Shown here: in pieces, positions 18,967 through 28,947 of the stretch | How the letters are laid out: each line of letters starts with the position of its first letter | Position numbering within the stretch: the first letter of the stretch is position 1 | Source: Gemmatimonadota bacterium | GTDB taxonomy: Bacteria > Gemmatimonadota > Gemmatimonadetes > Palauibacterales > Palauibacteraceae | Direction: 5' to 3' | DNA length: 64,000 nt | Assembly (NCBI GenBank): GCA_029262175.1 | Contig: JAJCZV010000028.1 | Location: 25,932-89,931 of the forward strand | Program-made: the position numbers and the translations under genes | The notes under the pieces: model-generated | What the model was told of the DNA's origin: nothing | Seen by the model: only the letters and a program-made list of their open reading frames with translations | The model's database searches: none

Positions 18967-20757
18967 TTGAGATCGCTTCGTACCCTGCTCCCCTACTTTC
19001 GGCCCTACCGAGGTGGAGTGGCGATCGGCCTGTTTCTAGTGGTGGTGAGCAACGTGTTCACGGTCGCGGGTCCGTACGTGCTCAAGATCGCGATCGACGC
19101 CCTTGAAATGGAGGTGAACTCCGGGCTCATCCTCCGTTATGCGTTGCTGATCCTCGGAATCGCGCTCTTGGGTGCCGTCGGCCGCTACTGGATGAGAGAA
19201 CTGCTCAACGGCATCAGTCGCCGGATGGAGACCGACATCCGAGACGCTCTGTTCGCTCATCTGCTCCGACTCCCGCCGCAATTTTTTGATCGCTGGCGGA
19301 CGGGTGACCTCATGAGTCGCGCGACCAACGATATCCAAGCGGTTCGGATGGTCGCGGGACCCGCGATCATGTACACGGTCAACACCGCGACGGTCTCCGC
19401 TTTCGCGCTCATCCTCATGTTTTGGATCGATCCGCGACTCACGCTGCTGGCCATGATCCCAATGGCGATACTTCCGCCGACGGTGTTCGCCTTCGGAAAG
19501 CAGATCCACCAGCGGTTCGAGCGTATCCAGGCCCAGTTCTCGGAGCTGTCCAACTTTGCTCAAGAGAATCTAGCCGGCGCTCGGATTGTCAAAGCTTACG
19601 CGCGAGAGGCCTCGCAGGCGCGACGGTTCGAGGTTCTCAACCAAGAATACAAGGGGCGGAATCTCGCGCTCGCCCGGGTGTGGGGACTCTTCCACCCGAG
19701 CTTGATGTTTTTCTCGGGACTCGCCGCGGTCGTCGTGCTCTGGTTTGGCGGTGGGCAAGTCATTCGCGGTACGATCTCGCTCGGCGACTTCGTGGCGTTC
19801 TCTTTCTATCTCACGTTGTTGATATGGCCCATGATCGCGCTGGGTTGGGTGACGAATCTGTTTCAGCGCGGGGCCGCCTCGATGACTCGTCTCAACGAGC
19901 TGTTCGAGGTAGCGCCGACGATCCGCGATCCCGACGTCCCGAAGACGCGCGAAGCGGTCGAAGGCGCGATCGAGTTTGATTCCGTGTCGTTTCGCTATCC
20001 CGATACCGAACGCGACGTGCTCGCCGACGTCTCGCTTCGGATCGAACCGGGTCAGACGGTCGCGATCGTTGGCGCCACGGCGAGCGGAAAGTCGAGCGTT
20101 GCGTCTCTGATTCCGCGCCTCTATGACGCGACTCGAGGCACCGTCCGCATCGACGGGATCGACGTTCGTGAGCTCGACTTGGCCGACCTGCGTGACTCCA
20201 TCGCCTTCGTCCCCCAGGAGCCTTTCCTCTTCAGCATGCGACTGCGTCGAAACATCGACCTGCGCAGCGACCCGGACCAAGAGGGTGAAGAGATCTCGGA
20301 GGAGTTGCGACACGCGCTTCAGGTTTCGCAGCTCGAGCGTACGTTGGAAGTCCTCCCTGACGGCATCGATACCCGCCTCGGCGAGCGCGGAATCAACCTT
20401 TCCGGCGGCCAGAAACAACGGGCGACGCTCGCTCGAGCGGTGTATCGCGATGCGCCGATCCTCATCCTGGATGACGCTCTATCGGCCGTCGATTCGGAGA
20501 CGGAAACCAAGATCCTGGCCGCGCTCCGCACCTACATGGCCGGTCGAACCTCGATCATCGTGTCGCACCGGGTGTCGGCGGTCAGAGACGCCGACATGAT
20601 CTTCGTCCTGGAGGACGGGAAGATCGTCGAGCGCGGTGTCCACGATGATCTGATCGCGATGGGCGGGACCTACGCGCGATTGCTGGAGCGGCAGTTGCTC
20701 GACGAGGAACTGGAATCTCTGGAGAGCCGAGGCCTCGCCTCGGGGACCCGGCCTTAG
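18967..20757 (+). CDS. ABC exporter, fused permease and ATPase
   Basis: TTG start: LRSLRTLLPYFRPYRGGVAIGLFLVVVSNVF...; Walker A GATASGKSS, signature LSGGQKQRATLARA, Walker B ILILDDALSAVD. Confidence 0.93.
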   Translation: MRSLRTLLPYFRPYRGGVAIGLFLVVVSNVFTVAGPYVLKIAIDALEMEVNSGLILRYALLILGIALLGAVGRYWMRELLNGISRRMETDIRDALFAHLLRLPPQFFDRWRTGDLMSRATNDIQAVRMVAGPAIMYTVNTATVSAFALILMFWIDPRLTLLAMIPMAILPPTVFAFGKQIHQRFERIQAQFSELSNFAQENLAGARIVKAYAREASQARRFEVLNQEYKGRNLALARVWGLFHPSLMFFSGLAAVVVLWFGGGQVIRGTISLGDFVAFSFYLTLLIWPMIALGWVTNLFQRGAASMTRLNELFEVAPTIRDPDVPKTREAVEGAIEFDSVSFRYPDTERDVLADVSLRIEPGQTVAIVGATASGKSSVASLIPRLYDATRGTVRIDGIDVRELDLADLRDSIAFVPQEPFLFSMRLRRNIDLRSDPDQEGEEISEELRHALQVSQLERTLEVLPDGIDTRLGERGINLSGGQKQRATLARAVYRDAPILILDDALSAVDSETETKILAALRTYMAGRTSIIVSHRVSAVRDADMIFVLEDGKIVERGVHDDLIAMGGTYARLLERQLLDEELESLESRGLASGTRP

Positions 20758-21809
20758 CGCGACTCGGTCAAGAACCCGATCATTTTATAGATCAGCTTTG
20801 CTGCGGCGAACGCGGAGGCCTCTTGCCCTTGCCGCGGCGCGAGTTCAACGACGTCTGCGCCCACCACATTGCGTTCTCGAAACACCGCGGACAGCGCATC
20901 CATGGCATCCCACCAGCTGCCGCCACCGGGTTCGGGCGTGCCCGTCGCAGGGAAGAACCCGGGGTCGAAAAAGTCGACGTCAAACGTAATGTAAACGTTT
21001 TCACCCAGGCCTTCCAACATGCGGTCGATCCAATCCGCCCGCCGCATCTCATGTGCGAACACGACGGTAAGATCGCGCTCGCGGATCAGATTCCGCTCCT
21101 CGATGGTGAGCGCTCGGATGCCAACCGAGACGATATTCGACGTATGCTCTAGGACTCGCCGCATCACGCAGGCATGGTTCCACTCGGTGTCGTGATACGT
21201 CTGTCGCAGGTCGGTGTGGGCGTCGAATTGCAGGATCGAAACATCTCCGCCTAGTCGTTCGATCCATGCGGTGGCCGGGGCGCTCGAGATAGAATGCTCG
21301 CCACCCAAGCCGATCACGAATCGATCTCCAGCGACCTCGAGAAGATCGCGATACAACGCGCGGAGTTCGCGGATTGCCGCCTCAGGCCCGGCCATGGAAA
21401 GATCGAGGGCCGGGAGCGTACAAACGCCGACCTCATGGGGTTCGCGATCGAGTTCTTCGTCGTACCACTCGATGTACTTGGAGGCTTCGATGATCGCGCC
21501 GGGGCCGAACCGCGTACCGGTACCCCAGCTGGTCGTCGCCTCGTAGGGGATCGGCAGTACGACGACGCCGGCGTCATCCCATGACGTCAGCTCCGGCGGG
21601 AGGTCGAGAAAGTTGGAGACGTTTGCCCAGGAATGGGTCGAGAGACCGAGCGGGTTCTTCGATTCGCTCAGTGGACGCAATCGGGGCAGTATCCCTGCAA
21701 CTCGAGACGATATCCCACGACGTCGAAGGGCGTCAGAGCCGCGATCCCCTCCATCCAATCCACTGGCCGAAGACCCTCGATGTCCTGGACGCGTCCACAG
21801 GAAAGACAC
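20754..21809 (-). CDS. speB: agmatinase/ureohydrolase family protein
   Basis: GLGGEHSIS, ILQFDAHTDLR, TFDVDFFDPGFFPATGTPEPGGGSW metal-binding motifs. N-terminus beyond about WANVSNF uncertain. Confidence 0.9.
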   Translation of the reverse strand: MSFLWTRPGHRGSSASGLDGGDRGSDALRRRGISSRVAGILPRLRPLSESKNPLGLSTHSWANVSNFLDLPPELTSWDDAGVVVLPIPYEATTSWGTGTRFGPGAIIEASKYIEWYDEELDREPHEVGVCTLPALDLSMAGPEAAIRELRALYRDLLEVAGDRFVIGLGGEHSISSAPATAWIERLGGDVSILQFDAHTDLRQTYHDTEWNHACVMRRVLEHTSNIVSVGIRALTIEERNLIRERDLTVVFAHEMRRADWIDRMLEGLGENVYITFDVDFFDPGFFPATGTPEPGGGSWWDAMDALSAVFRERNVVGADVVELAPRQGQEASAFAAAKLIYKMIGFLTESR

Positions 21810-22114
21810 CGAATGTGCTCGTGGTCGTCCGTCCGGCCGTCATACCGGGCCGGACCGCTGCCCAGCGCGAGTTTCCGAGCGACCCCGCAACTCACGAAGG
21901 CTTCGAGCGCCTTATATACGGTCGCCAGACTGATATCCGGCACGTCATCGCGCACCGACGTAAACACGTCGTCGGCGGTCGGGTGACTCGTGGTGCCCGC
22001 CAGCACGTCGTACACGGCCGCGCGCTGAGTCGTAAAACGGTGGCCTCCCGCTTCGAGCGCTCGTCGGAGTTCTTGCGAGGAGGCGATCTTAGGAGATGAT
22101 TCGTGACTGCTCAC
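21668..22114 (-). CDS. Fur/PerR family transcriptional regulator
   Basis: GHRFTTQRAAVYDVLAGTTSHPTADDVFTSVRDDVPDISLATVYKALEAFVSCGVARKL...DHEHIRCLSCGRVQDI. Confidence 0.92.
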   Translation of the reverse strand: MSSHESSPKIASSQELRRALEAGGHRFTTQRAAVYDVLAGTTSHPTADDVFTSVRDDVPDISLATVYKALEAFVSCGVARKLALGSGPARYDGRTDDHEHIRCLSCGRVQDIEGLRPVDWMEGIAALTPFDVVGYRLELQGYCPDCVH

Positions 22115-22219
22115 GGAAATTTCGCATCGTAGGGGCCTCGCGGTTGGCCGGTTGCAAGAGCCGGCGCATCGGCGCCGGTGCCGCGCTCCAAGGTAGCTTA
22201 ACGGAGGTTCGGAATCAGA

Positions 22220-22666
22220 TCAATCCGTAGCTTCATCCTCGCGGCTTCGATCCAACAGCGCTTGCCACCGCTCATCGTCTCCCTCGATCGGTATGTGTCG
22301 CGGCGGCACGGATGCTCCCAGGCGCCGCTGAAGTCCCGTAACGAGCTTGGTTACGCGATCTGCCGGGGCTCGCCCGTGCTCCACTACTTCTTGGTGCGCT
22401 GGCTTCCCGTTCGCCGGAACCAGTCGGGCCGAATAGAGTCCACGATCGCCGCCCTCGAGTATGCGCGTGAACAAGAGGAATTCGGACGAACTTTGGACTT
22501 CCGGAAGCGGCGGGAACAGCCAGACGTCGGCGATCGATGGAGGGGGGACTCGCTGCCCCAATTCTCCTAGCCGGGCGGCCAGCGACCCGTCCCGATCGAC
22601 GGGTAGGCTTTCGGTCTCGACCTCCGCAATCGGCTCCTGGACTTCGTCCATCTCACCTCCCGACAC
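22220..22666 (-). CDS. hypothetical protein
   Basis: ORF 148 aa with consistent composition; no recognised domain. Confidence 0.5.
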   Translation of the reverse strand: MSGGEMDEVQEPIAEVETESLPVDRDGSLAARLGELGQRVPPPSIADVWLFPPLPEVQSSSEFLLFTRILEGGDRGLYSARLVPANGKPAHQEVVEHGRAPADRVTKLVTGLQRRLGASVPPRHIPIEGDDERWQALLDRSREDEATD

Positions 22667-22788
22667 GATTCCCCACCCTTGAGGGGCGACCCGACTCTAG
22701 GCCGCCATAGGACGCACCAAACATACTCGACGACCGCCCCGCGGTGCAATCAAACCGACGCGGCGCCGCCGACGACCGGCGCGACTTC

Positions 22789-23823
22789 CTAAGCGACATC
22801 CGGGGCTTGGGTTACCGCGTCGACCAGCGGACGTAGCTCGCGTAGCACGGCCTGGATCGCGGCCTCCAAACCGAGCTCGAGCAACACGCCGGACGCCTTG
22901 GTGTGGCCGCCACCCCCGAGCCGCTGTGCGGCGCCGGACACATCGACCTCTCCATTGGAGCGAAGAGAAACCTTCGTTCGGTTCTTCGTGAGCCCTCGGA
23001 ACATCAACCCCACCTCGATCCCCTGCAGACGTCGAGGAAATTCGACCAGACCCTCCATGTCTTCCCCGCGAGCACCCGTCTTTTGGAGGGCATCATGATC
23101 CACTGCCACCCACGCGATGGGCGCCATCGGATCTACCTCGAGCGTTTCGAGGCCGAGCCGAAGAAGCGCGAGCTTGCCCGGCGTGTACACGCCATACAGG
23201 GCTCGATACATCTCCCCGGGGTCCACGCCCGCCTCGACGAGCTCGGCCACGATGCGATGGGTGCGACTCGAGGTGTTCGAGAACTGAAACGAGCCCGTAT
23301 CGGTCGCGAAGGCCACGTAGAGCGCATCCGCCTCCGCACGGGTCACCGGTCGCTTATCGAAGGCGAGCAGATCGTAGATGAGTTCGCCCGTGGCGCACGC
23401 CGAGGGATCTCGAATCGCCGGTTCGACGATGGCCTCCCCGACGGCCGGGTGATGATCGATGAGTACGCCGCCGACCCGATCGATATGACTCGGCAGCTCA
23501 CCTAAGCGTTTGCGCTCGGCCGTGTCCAGGATCGCGATCGTGCTCGCGCGAGCCAGCGGATCCGCGGCCGCGGGATCATCGGCTACGAACACCGGGACGT
23601 CAGAGATGACGAAGGCGAGCGACGTCGGGGGTCGGGTCGGCGTGACGATCGTGGCCTCGACGCCATGTGTGTCGAGACGTCGGGCCAGCGCGACCATGCT
23701 CCCGAGTCCGTCACCATCGGGGTTCACATGGGTCGTGAGAACGACCGAGGATGAGGAGAGGAGACGTGCGCGGATCGGCTCCAGCGCACGACGACGCTGT
23801 TCCGGAATCTCGAGATAGTTCAG
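22789..23823 (-). CDS. DHH-family phosphoesterase (NrnA-like oligoribonuclease/pAp phosphatase)
   Basis: VVLTTHMNPDGDGLGSMVALARRL...TIAILDTAERKRLGEL...VLIDHHPAVGE...DTGSFQFSNTSSRTHRIVAEL...GGGGHTKASGVLLE. Homologous residues extend upstream of the ATG at 23727; probable CTG start near 23823. Confidence 0.88.
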   Translation of the reverse strand: MNYLEIPEQRRRALEPIRARLLSSSSVVLTTHVNPDGDGLGSMVALARRLDTHGVEATIVTPTRPPTSLAFVISDVPVFVADDPAAADPLARASTIAILDTAERKRLGELPSHIDRVGGVLIDHHPAVGEAIVEPAIRDPSACATGELIYDLLAFDKRPVTRAEADALYVAFATDTGSFQFSNTSSRTHRIVAELVEAGVDPGEMYRALYGVYTPGKLALLRLGLETLEVDPMAPIAWVAVDHDALQKTGARGEDMEGLVEFPRRLQGIEVGLMFRGLTKNRTKVSLRSNGEVDVSGAAQRLGGGGHTKASGVLLELGLEAAIQAVLRELRPLVDAVTQAPDVA

Positions 23824-23881
23824 CGGATTTCCTTGGTTGAGAGAGGGTTCGAAGGGACCCTAGGCGGGCGGTTGAAGGTCG

Positions 23882-24532
23882 TCAACCAACCTCTTCGATG
23901 GCGGCCCTGTCGGACGCCGCTTCCAGCGCGGCCCAGATCGTATCCGCATCGCGCTCGAGCTCGCCGAAATCGCCCGTGTTCTGGATCACGTAGTCAGCGC
24001 GAGCCACCTTTTCTCGTGCAGAGAGCTGGGCCTGATCGACGGCGCGGAACTCCTCCTCCGACCACCCGCGCGAAGACTTGGCTCGATCCGCGCGGCTCGC
24101 CACGGGCGCGTCCACGACGACGATCGCGTCGTAGCGGTCCTGTGCGTCCGTTTCGAACAAGAGCGGCACCTCTTCGACGATCCAGCGGGCGCCAGCTGCA
24201 GAGGCCTCCGCTTCCCGCCGATTTCGAAGCTCCGCAATCGAGCGGTGTACGATCGATTCCAACTGGCTGCGAGCTTCGTCGTCGTTGAAGACCCGCGCGC
24301 GCATCGCCGCCCGATCCAGCGTCCCGTCCGGCGCGAGCACGTCGGCTCCCCAAACAGAACGAATGTCGTTTAGCGCGGAGGTGCCGGGAAGCACGGCTTC
24401 GCGGGCGAGTTCATCCGCGTCGATGCGAACCGCACCGTGCGCTTCGAAGCGTCTTCCGACGACGCTCTTTCCGGCGGCGACCGTCCCTGTCAATCCGATG
24501 AGATAGGGTCGGCTACGATTCGACATCATCAT
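23882..24532 (-). CDS. coaE: dephospho-CoA kinase
   Basis: RPYLIGLTGTVAAGKSVVGRRFEAHGAVRIDADELAREAV... Confidence 0.94.
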   Translation of the reverse strand: MMMSNRSRPYLIGLTGTVAAGKSVVGRRFEAHGAVRIDADELAREAVLPGTSALNDIRSVWGADVLAPDGTLDRAAMRARVFNDDEARSQLESIVHRSIAELRNRREAEASAAGARWIVEEVPLLFETDAQDRYDAIVVVDAPVASRADRAKSSRGWSEEEFRAVDQAQLSAREKVARADYVIQNTGDFGELERDADTIWAALEAASDRAAIEEVG

Positions 24533-25601
24533 CGCCGCGAATCAATGTCGCGGACGTCTCGGGGTCCACGCCGAGCGCCCGGAGCAGATCATCCATGATG
24601 GATCCGCGGAGCTCCTCCGCGGCTTCGTCGGACAGACCGCGCAGGTCGATCTGTCCTCCAGCCAGGGTGCCGTGACCGCCGGCCGATCCGCGCTCGCCGA
24701 TGGCCTCCCTCATCAGGATCCCGGCATGTGCCCGCGCGTCCCACGTTCGAACGGAGAAGAGCAGACGGTCTCGATAGCGACCCGACGCCAGCGTCCAGGC
24801 GACCCCCTTCATCTGCAGGAAAATGTCGGCCACTTCGGCAACCATGTCGGGATACGGCAGGGTTCCCATCGGGACCGCGATCACGCTCCCGTGCTTACGG
24901 GCCGCGCCCAGGGCTTCATGCACCGACCGGAAATAACTGGCAGGGACTCGTGCGTGACGTATTCGCGAAATCGCGGCCGGATCGGATCGAAGATAGAGGA
25001 ACATGCTGGCGGCGACATCGGCCTCCGAGGCTTCTCGGCCCAGATCCATCGTCTCCGATTGAATGGCGTAGAAAAGCGCCGTGGCCAACCACGGCTCGGG
25101 CTCAACGTCCGCTGCACGCAGATATTCGACGAGCATCGAACTGCTGGCCCCGTACTCTGTCCTCACATCCTTGAACGGCACGGCGGTCGTATCGAGTCGT
25201 TCCGGGTGGTGATCGATGACGACCGACACGATGCGTCCGGCTGGGAGCGCGTTGTTACCGGCGCGGGGTTGTGTGTCGACCATGGCGATCGCCGCGCCCG
25301 GAGGGATTTCCAGCCCCTCCATGCGCTCGAACTCGATCTCCATCTCCTGTGTCAGCGAGCGGTTCTCGGCCCGGCCGATGATGCCGCCAAAGGCCACGCG
25401 CGTGGAAAGACCCGCGATGCGACCTAGCAGCACGGCCAGCGCCGCGGCAGAAGCGAGCGCGTCGGGGTCTGGGTTGTCGTGCGTGAGGATGAAGACTTCT
25501 TCGACGTCCTCGAGCGTTTCTAGGAGTTCGGCAAGACGCAAGGTCGTGTCGGCCGGAACGCCGGAATCGGAAGTCGCGTGTTCTCGCGCGCCATCGGTCA
25601 T
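24513..25601 (-). CDS. DHH-family phosphoesterase, second paralog-like copy
   Basis: EEVFILTHDNPDPDALASAAALAVLL...VSVVIDHHPERLD...GGHGTLAGGQIDL. Confidence 0.85.
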   Translation of the reverse strand: MTDGAREHATSDSGVPADTTLRLAELLETLEDVEEVFILTHDNPDPDALASAAALAVLLGRIAGLSTRVAFGGIIGRAENRSLTQEMEIEFERMEGLEIPPGAAIAMVDTQPRAGNNALPAGRIVSVVIDHHPERLDTTAVPFKDVRTEYGASSSMLVEYLRAADVEPEPWLATALFYAIQSETMDLGREASEADVAASMFLYLRSDPAAISRIRHARVPASYFRSVHEALGAARKHGSVIAVPMGTLPYPDMVAEVADIFLQMKGVAWTLASGRYRDRLLFSVRTWDARAHAGILMREAIGERGSAGGHGTLAGGQIDLRGLSDEAAEELRGSIMDDLLRALGVDPETSATLIRGDDDVES

Positions 25602-25610
25602 GGTCAGAAC

Positions 25611-26408
25611 CTAGAGCTCGGAGCCGTCTCCATGGGGGGATGGATGCGCGCAGTGCGAGCACGGGCCCGCTTTGCCACCCGTATTCCTGAGCGGCCGCGG
25701 CGCACCGCAGTGTAGACAAGGTTCCAACAACCCGGTGAGAAAAGGGTTCGTGGCCCCTTCGGCCGCGACGGTCGTCTCGGGCCCGTGGCCAGGAAAGAGG
25801 CGCATCTGTGGCGGCAGCGACATGATCTCGGACACGATGGCGTCGATCAACGTCTGCGGTTCGCCACCGGGCAAGTCCGTACGCCCGATCGACCCCGCGA
25901 AGATCGCGTCGCCCACGAACGCACCCGGACCACCGACGAGCGTGACGCTTCCCGGAGAATGCCCAGGCGTATGACGAATCTCCAACTCTAGATTGTCGAC
26001 GACGAACAATTCTCCCGGAACGAGTTCTCGCTCCGGAGTCGGCGGCTGTTCGACCGTGAGACCAAACGCGGCCGCGTGCTCCGCCGCTTGCTCATACAAC
26101 GGGAGCCCTGCCGCGTGAAGCCAGATCGGCACGTCCCACCGCCGCTTGATCGCTGCCACGGCCCCGACGTGGTCTAGGTGAGCGTGGGTGAGGACAATGG
26201 CCGCAAGCTCCCCGCCGGTCGCATCGATCGCCCCTTGGATTCTGTCGGGCTCGTCACCCGGGTCGATGACAATCAGGGACCGGCCCGACGTCGGGCCGAC
26301 GATATAGCAATTCGATTGGAATGGACCGACCGTGAGGCGGACGAGGCCGAAGTGCCGGCCCGTGTGACCACCGGGGACGGAGCGTCCGGAAACAACCGGA
26401 GAGCTCAC
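25611..26408 (-). CDS. MBL-fold hydrolase (glyoxalase II-like)
   Basis: VLTHAHLDHVGAVAAIKRRW...HTPGHSPGSVTLVG...FVGDAIFAGSIGRTDLPGG...LFPGHGPETTV; extra C-terminal CLHCGAPRPLRNTGGKAGPCSHC zinc-ribbon-like tail. Confidence 0.88.
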   Translation of the reverse strand: MSSPVVSGRSVPGGHTGRHFGLVRLTVGPFQSNCYIVGPTSGRSLIVIDPGDEPDRIQGAIDATGGELAAIVLTHAHLDHVGAVAAIKRRWDVPIWLHAAGLPLYEQAAEHAAAFGLTVEQPPTPERELVPGELFVVDNLELEIRHTPGHSPGSVTLVGGPGAFVGDAIFAGSIGRTDLPGGEPQTLIDAIVSEIMSLPPQMRLFPGHGPETTVAAEGATNPFLTGLLEPCLHCGAPRPLRNTGGKAGPCSHCAHPSPHGDGSEL

Positions 26409-26415
26409 GCCCGCG

Positions 26416-26787
26416 TCAGACGGCGAACGAGGTCCCGCAGCCGCAGCTGCCGGTGGCGTTCGGATTCTCGAACGTGAAGCCCGTCCCCTTGAAGGAACTG
26501 TGATACCCGATCTGGAGTCCGGTCAGGTATTGTGCGCTGAACGGATCAATCACGACTTGCACGCCTTCCGAATAGAACGTGAAGTCATCGTCTCGAATCG
26601 TCGTATCCACGTCGAGTCCGTATTCGAAGCCGGAGCAGCCACCCGGAATCACGCTTACGCGCAGCACCGAATCGTCGCCGGACTCTGCCTGAAATTCCAA
26701 GACTTTCTTGGCGGCCTCTGGCGTCAAAATGACGAGAGCCTCGGGCGCGTCTGGCCCCATTTCGGCCGTTTTTGTCGCTTCAATCAT
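26416..26787 (-). CDS. erpA: A-type iron-sulfur cluster carrier (HesB/IscA/ErpA)
   Basis: LTPEAAKKVLEF...VIPGGCSGFEYGLD...NPNATGSCGCGTSFAV. Confidence 0.92.
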   Translation of the reverse strand: MIEATKTAEMGPDAPEALVILTPEAAKKVLEFQAESGDDSVLRVSVIPGGCSGFEYGLDVDTTIRDDDFTFYSEGVQVVIDPFSAQYLTGLQIGYHSSFKGTGFTFENPNATGSCGCGTSFAV

Positions 26788-27773
26788 GCTGTTTGTGCCT
26801 CCTGAGCGCGCTCAGAGCTGGTCTCCCGTTCGTCGCGCTGTTCCTTCAAGTCCAGCAGGTACTTCTCGGCCGCAAACACGGCTGTCGTGGCGTCACCCAC
26901 CGCTGTGGTGATCTGCCGTACTAGCTGGGACCGCACATCCCCTGCCACAAATAACCCCGGGATGGACGTCCGCATGTCACGGTCGGTCTCAATATAACCC
27001 GAGGCATCGTGTCCCACATGTTCCCCGATCACGTCGACGTTCGGCGTGAACCCAATAAAGATAAACACTCCTGTGACAGAAAGTTCCGAGGTCTCGCCGG
27101 TTTCCACGTTGCGAAGCGCCAACCCCGTGACGCCTTTTTCGTCACCCAGGATCTCGTCCACCACCGTGTGAAAGATCGTTTTGCTCTTTGGGTTTTCGAG
27201 GAAACGACGTTGGAGCACGGCTTGCGCCCTCAGCTCGCCGCGTCTGTGGATGAGCGTGACCGACGAACCGTAGCGGGTCAAGAACTCCCCCTCCTCCGCC
27301 GCCGAGTCTCCACCACCGATGACCGCGATGTCCTCACCTTTGAAGAACGCACCGTCGCAAATGGCGCAGTAGGTCACGCCCTTCCCCATGAACTTCTCTT
27401 CTCCGGGGACACCCAACCGCTTCGGCGTCCCCCCGGCAGTGTAGACGACCGCGGGCGCTCGGTAGACGGTGCCGTCATCGACCTCGGCGAGAAATCGGCC
27501 TTCGTCGTCCCGGGTGATTTTTTGGACCTGCCCACGTGTCATCTCGACACCGAACTTCGCGGCGTGATCGACCATCTTTTGCGCGAGTTCCATCCCGCCG
27601 ACGTCCTCGAGCCCCGGGTAGTCGTCGACCAGTTCCGTGAGGAGCAGCTGCCCGCCCGGAATCCCCGCTTCCAGCATCACGACATCCATCTCCGAGCGAC
27701 CCGCGTACAAAGCCGCGCATAGCCCGGCCGGTCCGGCGCCGACGATGATCAACTCGTGATCGATGAATTCCAT
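26784..27773 (-). CDS. trxB: thioredoxin-disulfide reductase
   Basis: IIVGAGPAGLCAALYAGRSEM...YCAICDGAFFKGEDIAVIGGGDSAAEEGEFLTRYGSSVTLIHRR...GLFVAGDVRSQLVRQITTAVGDATTAVFAAEKYL. Confidence 0.95.
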   Translation of the reverse strand: MEFIDHELIIVGAGPAGLCAALYAGRSEMDVVMLEAGIPGGQLLLTELVDDYPGLEDVGGMELAQKMVDHAAKFGVEMTRGQVQKITRDDEGRFLAEVDDGTVYRAPAVVYTAGGTPKRLGVPGEEKFMGKGVTYCAICDGAFFKGEDIAVIGGGDSAAEEGEFLTRYGSSVTLIHRRGELRAQAVLQRRFLENPKSKTIFHTVVDEILGDEKGVTGLALRNVETGETSELSVTGVFIFIGFTPNVDVIGEHVGHDASGYIETDRDMRTSIPGLFVAGDVRSQLVRQITTAVGDATTAVFAAEKYLLDLKEQRDERETSSERAQEAQTA

Positions 27774-27807
27774 CTGCCCGTCATCCTCGTCTTCTGTATG
27801 AACGCGT

Positions 27808-28650
27808 CTATGCGGCGGCGCTGAAAAAAGCAGCGCGCCGAGCTATTTCATCAAACCAGCGTTCGGGAACGGGTTCGAAGCCCAGCGTGGCTCGTCTCGT
27901 TCCCGGACCATGCCAATCCGACCCGCCGGTGCGCAGCAAGCCCAACTCTTCTGCGACCGAGTCCATCTGACTCCGGACGGTAGCGGAGTTGGCGGGGTGA
28001 AAGACTTCCACGCCATCCAACCCTTCCCGAGCCCAGCGCCTCACGTCGTCCGATCCGAACGTCTTGCCGGGGTGCGCAAGGAGGACGACCCCGCCTGCGC
28101 CATGAACCACCTCGAACACTTCCGCCGGCGAAACCTCTCGCTTTTCAACGAACGCCGGGCACCCGCGTGAAAGATAGCGCTCAAACACTTCCCGCTCACC
28201 CTTTACGTGCTCGCCGGCGACCAGCGCGCGGGCCACGTGCGCCCGAGTCGGCGCCGCCGCGCCCGTTTGTGCCTCTACCTCTGCGTATTCGATGCCGAGT
28301 CCGAGCCCCCGCAGCAGATCCACCATCTTTTCCGCGCGTCGACGTCGATCGACATCGTAACGATCAAGAAACGTCTGCAGGTTCCCGTCGAACCGATCGA
28401 AGCCGAACGCGAGCAAGTGAACGCCGCGGCCGGGTTCTGTCGCCGATAGCTCGGTCCCCGGCATGAACCGCAAGCCGAGCCGACTCGCTTCGGCCTCCGC
28501 TTCATCGAGCCCAGCCGTGGTGTCGTGGTCGGTTAGGGAGAGCCCGCTAAGCCCCGCGTCAGCGGCGTAACGCACGACCTCCGCCGGCGAGAGCTTGCCG
28601 TCGCTTGCCGTCGAATGAAGGTGTAGATCAACAAGACGTGCCTCGTTCAA
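27808..28650 (-). CDS. PHP domain phosphoesterase
   Basis: RLVDLHLHSTASDGKLSPAEVVRYAADAGLSGLSLTDHDTTAGL...MPGTELSA...GGSDWHGPG. Confidence 0.9.
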   Translation of the reverse strand: MNEARLVDLHLHSTASDGKLSPAEVVRYAADAGLSGLSLTDHDTTAGLDEAEAEASRLGLRFMPGTELSATEPGRGVHLLAFGFDRFDGNLQTFLDRYDVDRRRRAEKMVDLLRGLGLGIEYAEVEAQTGAAAPTRAHVARALVAGEHVKGEREVFERYLSRGCPAFVEKREVSPAEVFEVVHGAGGVVLLAHPGKTFGSDDVRRWAREGLDGVEVFHPANSATVRSQMDSVAEELGLLRTGGSDWHGPGTRRATLGFEPVPERWFDEIARRAAFFSAAA

Positions 28651-28904
28651 GAGCCGTACGTGGGGTAGTCTCTCGGGGCACCCATCGATTTCGAAGCATC
28701 GAACAGCGACTGCACCTCCTCAGCCGACGCTTCCGAGAGCCCGGCCTCCCCAGAAAACTGTTGGGCGTCGATCTCGACGACCCGATACGGTCGCTGATCC
28801 GTCGTCGTACAGAAAAACATGACGACGCGCGGTCGACCCGCCCCCTCGTCCCCTAGTTCCGCTCTCCAAGTGTCGCCGTCCGCCTTGATCGTGCTTGCGC
28901 TCAC
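28647..28904 (-). CDS. hypothetical protein (85 aa)
   Basis: Overlaps PHP gene start by 4 nt; coherent small ORF. Confidence 0.55.
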   Translation of the reverse strand: MSASTIKADGDTWRAELGDEGAGRPRVVMFFCTTTDQRPYRVVEIDAQQFSGEAGLSEASAEEVQSLFDASKSMGAPRDYPTYGS

Positions 28905-28947
28905 GAGTCCACGCTGTCCCTGGCTATGAGTTCGACCTCAAATCGCA

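Noticed and set aside
22161-22178. CCGGCGC-ATCG-GCGCCGG hairpin upstream of the Fur-family gene as an operator or terminator
   Set aside because: Short GC hairpin without T-tract and unlike Fur/PerR boxes; expected by chance at this GC content.
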